Source of the DNA: Allobosea sp. OK403
GTDB taxonomy: Bacteria > Pseudomonadota > Alphaproteobacteria > Rhizobiales > Beijerinckiaceae
NCBI RefSeq assembly: GCF_900113835.1
Contig: NZ_FOQV01000002.1
Location: 496,001 to 560,000, forward strand
DNA length: 64,000 nt
Reading direction: 5' to 3'
Made by a program: the position numbers and the translations under genes. Positions 61,134 to 64,000 of this stretch are shown here, in pieces (the stretch's first letter is position 1; every line of letters begins with the position of its first letter). A model generated the notes under the pieces. It did not search any database and was not told the origin of the DNA. It worked only from the letters and a program-made list of their open reading frames with translations.

Positions 61134-62606
61134 ATGAGCGCGACGATCGATCTCACAGCCTCCGCAACGAGCCTGAGAGAAGCGCTTCTCGCGCGCCGTT
61201 TCACCGCGAGCGACCTGCTCGAAGCCAGCCTCGCCCGCATCGATGCGCTCAATCCCGGCCTCAACGCCGTCATCGCACAGGATCGCGACCTCGCCCGCGC
61301 CGCGGCGCGCGAATCCGACAGGCGCATCGCTTCCGGCGCAGCCCGCCCCTTGGAAGGGCTGCCCATCACGATCAAGGACGCCTTCGACGTCGCCGGCCTG
61401 CCCTCCTCCGGCGGCTTGCCGGCCTATCGGGAGCGCATCCCGGCGGAGGATGCGACCGCCGTCGCAAGGCTTCGGGCAGCCGGCGTCGTCATCATCGGCA
61501 AGAGCAATGTCCCGGTCTTCTCCGGCGATTTCCAGAGCTACAACCCGGCCCATGGCGTGACCAACAATCCCTGGGACGCAGCCTGTTCGCCCGGCGGCTC
61601 CTCGGGCGGTGCAACAACAGCGGTCGCGACCGGCATGTGCGCCTTCGAACTCGGCTCAGATCTCGGCGGCTCGATCCGCTGGCCGGCCCATGCCTGCGGG
61701 GTTTTCGGTCTCAAGACGAGCTGGGGGCTGGTCTCGACCTGGGGCGCGATTCCCCCGCCGCCCGAGCGGCGCACGCTGCGCAATCCCGACCTTCTTGTCG
61801 CCGGGCCGATCGCGCGGGCAGCCGGGGATCTCGATATGATCTTAGCCGTGCTGGCCGGCCCGCGCGACGCGACCGCGCCCGGCCCCGTGCTGACACCGCC
61901 CCGGCGCGAGACGCCGCAGGGCCTGCGGGTGGCGCTGTGGGCCGAAGACCCCTTCGCCCCGGTCGATCGCGACGTCTCCGACGCAGTGCGCGAGGCAGCG
62001 CGGCAATTGCAGGCTGCGGGCGCGACCGTCGACGAGACCGCCCGGCCCTCGTTGCGCTTCGCGGAGGCCTTCGAAGTCTATGCGCTGCTCAACCACGCCG
62101 TCGTCGCCTATGGCCTGCCGCCAAAGATACGCGCCCGCATCCAGGCGCAGGCCTCAGGCTTCAGCCCCAACGACCTCTCGCATCAATCCCTGCAGGCGCG
62201 CGGCGCGCGGATGACGCCGGGCCTCTATCAGCAGCTCTCCCAGCGCAGGCTGGCGCTGAAGCGGCGCTGGGCCAGCTTCTTCACACGTTACGACGTGCTG
62301 CTCTGCCCGCCGGCGCCCGTGGCTGCGATCCCGCACGACCATACGCCCGACATCCATGCCAGGCGATTGAGCGTGAACGGCGAGCCCCGCCCCTATCTCG
62401 ATTTCCTGCTCTGGGCCTCGCTCGCCACAGGAGCGGACCTGCCTGCCTTGAGCGCGCCGGTGCGGCTCTCGAAGGCGGGATTGCCGCTCGGCGTGCAGGT
62501 CATCGCGGCGGCCGGCGAGGACCGCATGGCGATCGCCGTCGGCGCCATGCTGGAGCGCTCCGGCGCCGGCTATCGCGCCCCGCCCGGGACCCGCTCAATA
62601 TCCTGA
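61134..62606 (+). CDS. Amidase signature family protein
   Basis: 490 residues, with AAGG upstream of the ATG. The Ser-cisSer-Lys triad is visible: Lys81 in ITIKDAFDVAGLP, cis-Ser in CSPGGSSGGATTAVA (156-157), and nucleophile Ser180 in GSDLGGSIRWPA. The C-terminal part (LLCPPAPVAAIPHDH, APVRLSKAGLPLGVQVI) is standard. It hydrolyses a carboxamide to acid plus ammonia or amine in the cytoplasm. With the acyl-CoA ligase and MarR genes beside it, the released acid might be activated to a CoA ester. The specific amide is unknown. Confidence 0.93.
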   Translation: MSATIDLTASATSLREALLARRFTASDLLEASLARIDALNPGLNAVIAQDRDLARAAARESDRRIASGAARPLEGLPITIKDAFDVAGLPSSGGLPAYRERIPAEDATAVARLRAAGVVIIGKSNVPVFSGDFQSYNPAHGVTNNPWDAACSPGGSSGGATTAVATGMCAFELGSDLGGSIRWPAHACGVFGLKTSWGLVSTWGAIPPPPERRTLRNPDLLVAGPIARAAGDLDMILAVLAGPRDATAPGPVLTPPRRETPQGLRVALWAEDPFAPVDRDVSDAVREAARQLQAAGATVDETARPSLRFAEAFEVYALLNHAVVAYGLPPKIRARIQAQASGFSPNDLSHQSLQARGARMTPGLYQQLSQRRLALKRRWASFFTRYDVLLCPPAPVAAIPHDHTPDIHARRLSVNGEPRPYLDFLLWASLATGADLPALSAPVRLSKAGLPLGVQVIAAAGEDRMAIAVGAMLERSGAGYRAPPGTRSIS

Positions 62607-62723
62607 CGCGGCCAAGCCGCCCCGCGCCAGAGTCTGCGCAGGCCTGCGTGAAAATCGCTCAGCTTTTGCGCCGAACCCGGTCTATGCTCGCATAAGCAAT
62701 CCATAAAGATCGGGAACCGCACG

Positions 62724-64000
62724 ATGCTGTCCAACCTCGCCGTCCGCGACATCGAGACCCTCGTCCATCCCTATACGAACCTCGCGACGCATCGCGAGGT
62801 CGGCCCGCTCGTGCTCGAGAGCGGCAAGGGCGTCTATGTCTACGACACCGCCGGCAAGGAATATATCGAGGGCATGGCGGGGCTGTGGTGCACCTCGCTC
62901 GGCTACTCCAATCAGGAGCTGATCGAGACCGCCACCGAGCAGATGAAGAAGCTGCCCTTCACCCATATCTTCGGCGGCCGCAGCCATGATCCGGCGATCG
63001 AGCTGGCCGAAAAGCTGAAGGAAATCGCTCCGGTTCCGATCTCGAAGGTCTTCTACGGCGCGTCGGGCTCCGACGCCAACGACACCCAGGTGAAGATCGT
63101 CTGGTACATGAACAATGCGCTCGGCAGGCCGCAGAAGAAGAAGATCATCTCGCGGCTGAAGGGCTATCACGGCGTCACCGTCGCCTCGGCCTCGCTGACC
63201 GGCCTGCCCAACAACCATATCGATTTCGACCTGCCGCTGCCGGGTATCCTGCACACCTCCTGCCCGCATCACTATCGCTTCGCCGAACCTGGCGAGAGCG
63301 AGCAGGATTTCTCGTCGCGGCTTGCAGCCGAGCTCGAGGAGATGATCCTGCGCGAGGGGCCCGACACGGTCGCCGCCTTCATCGCCGAGCCGGTGATGGG
63401 CGCCGGCGGCGCGATCCTGCCGCCGGAAGGCTATTTCGAGAAGATCAACGCGATCCTGGCGAAATACGACATTCTCTTCATTGCGGACGAGGTCATCACC
63501 GGCTTTGGCCGCACCGGCAACATGTTCGGCACCACGACCTATGGCATGAAGGCCGATACGATCTCGCTCGCCAAGCAGATCACCTCGGCTTATTTCCCGC
63601 TGAGCGCGGTGATGCTGAGCGAGCAGGTCTATGACGTGCTCGTCGACCAGAGCCGCAAGATCGGCGTCTTCGGCCATGGCAACACCTATGCCGGCCACCC
63701 CGTCGGCTGCGCGATCGCGGTCAAGACACTGGAGATCTACCAGCGCGAGAAGATCGTCGACCATGTCCGCAAGGTCTCCCCGACCTTCGTCAGGCGGCTG
63801 GAGAAGCTCGGCGAGCATCCGCTGGTCGGCGAAGCGCGTGGCGTCGGCCTGATCGGCGGCGTTGAACTGGTCAAGGACAAGCAGACCAAGGCCCCGTTCG
63901 AGACCAAGAAGGGCGTCGGAGCCAAATCGGTGGTCTTCGCGCAGGAAGAAGGCCTGATCACCCGCGCCATGGGCGACCGTGTCGCCTTCTGCCCGCCGTT
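62724..64000 (+). CDS. Class III PLP-dependent aminotransferase (3' end outside window)
   Basis: 425 codons from the ATG at 62724 (GGGAA eight bases upstream) to the right window edge with no stop; most of a protein of about 455-460 residues. Visible class III motifs: GMAGLWCTSLGY, FYGASGSDANDTQVKIVWYM, KGYHGVTVASASLTG, FIADEVITGFGRTGN with the PLP Asp, and ISLAKQITSAYFPLSAVML with the PLP Lys. GHGNTYAGHPVGCAIA is typical of omega-amino acid or putrescine:pyruvate aminotransferases. It resembles the enzyme at 44517 in class only. It lies 117 bp after the amidase gene on the same strand, so it may take the amine released there. Confidence 0.93.
   Translation, partial: MLSNLAVRDIETLVHPYTNLATHREVGPLVLESGKGVYVYDTAGKEYIEGMAGLWCTSLGYSNQELIETATEQMKKLPFTHIFGGRSHDPAIELAEKLKEIAPVPISKVFYGASGSDANDTQVKIVWYMNNALGRPQKKKIISRLKGYHGVTVASASLTGLPNNHIDFDLPLPGILHTSCPHHYRFAEPGESEQDFSSRLAAELEEMILREGPDTVAAFIAEPVMGAGGAILPPEGYFEKINAILAKYDILFIADEVITGFGRTGNMFGTTTYGMKADTISLAKQITSAYFPLSAVMLSEQVYDVLVDQSRKIGVFGHGNTYAGHPVGCAIAVKTLEIYQREKIVDHVRKVSPTFVRRLEKLGEHPLVGEARGVGLIGGVELVKDKQTKAPFETKKGVGAKSVVFAQEEGLITRAMGDRVAFCPP

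Overview
The window is about 64 kb of GC-rich, densely coding chromosomal DNA. It looks like an alphaproteobacterium of the order Hyphomicrobiales (Rhizobiales), plausibly near Bosea or Bradyrhizobium. The reasons are the strong G/C third-position bias, many solute-binding-protein importers, a rhizobial-type phosphatidylethanolamine methyltransferase, a UDP-glucuronate 4-epimerase of the rhizobial type, and intergenic palindromes of the kind common in that order. The genus is inference. I see no plasmid or phage functions, IS element or CRISPR array.

Layout. 1-5 kb: end of pmtA, a small secreted protein, a tRNA-Met(CAT) with its promoter, and a GAF/Fis regulator with an aldehyde dehydrogenase and a DUF779 protein. 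An imperfect copy of the tRNA 3' end lies at 4971. 5-9 kb: a Ser-rich protein, UDP-glucuronate 4-epimerase and a multi-pass chemotaxis receptor. 9-20 kb: sugar-acid or hydroxy-acid catabolism (RraA-like aldolase, two Bug-family binding proteins, a GntR regulator, DapA-family lyase, IlvD/Edd dehydratase, hydroxyacyl-CoA-type dehydrogenase) and a complete polar amino acid ABC importer. 20-25 kb: Asp/Glu racemase-like protein, then an exopolysaccharide pair (mannose-1-phosphate guanylyltransferase diverging from a sugar-phosphate transferase), a VanZ-like protein and a zinc-ribbon protein.

25-55 kb is the most distinctive part: a long run of importers for amino-acid- or peptide-like solutes interleaved with hydrolases. 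(i) A LysR regulator and an EhuB-like binding protein with two permeases but no ATPase, followed by an M20 amidohydrolase, a Cys/Met-metabolism PLP enzyme and an orphan AapJ-like binding protein. (ii) A minus-strand operon of alpha/beta hydrolase, peptide-type binding protein, DppB, DppC, fused DppDF and a gamma-glutamyltransferase-like protein, diverging from a GntR regulator across a perfect 18-bp palindrome. (iii) A C45 (penicillin acyltransferase-like) protein with a second, paralogous binding protein, diverging from a GntR regulator with two winged helices. (iv) A class III aminotransferase. (v) A seven-gene minus-strand operon of M20 hydrolase, binding protein, DppB, DppC, fused DppDF, a second M20 and an M24 protein, diverging from a HutC-type GntR regulator. 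The last two proteins of (v) have lost most metal ligands of their families. Together these look like regulated modules that import acylated or amide-linked amino compounds, hydrolyse them and transaminate the products. The substrates cannot be read from sequence.

55-64 kb: phosphoglucomutase, two small membrane or secreted proteins, an AMP-dependent acyl-CoA ligase diverging from a MarR regulator, an amidase, and a class III aminotransferase that runs off the window end.

Several intergenic spacers carry multi-hairpin palindromic repeats (12573-12667, 14451-14539, 33888-33983, 55555-55661) that probably act as REP-like or transcript-end structures. Start codons were chosen mainly from ribosome binding sites, and several differ from the longest reading frame. 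Residue numbers refer to those starts and were counted by hand.
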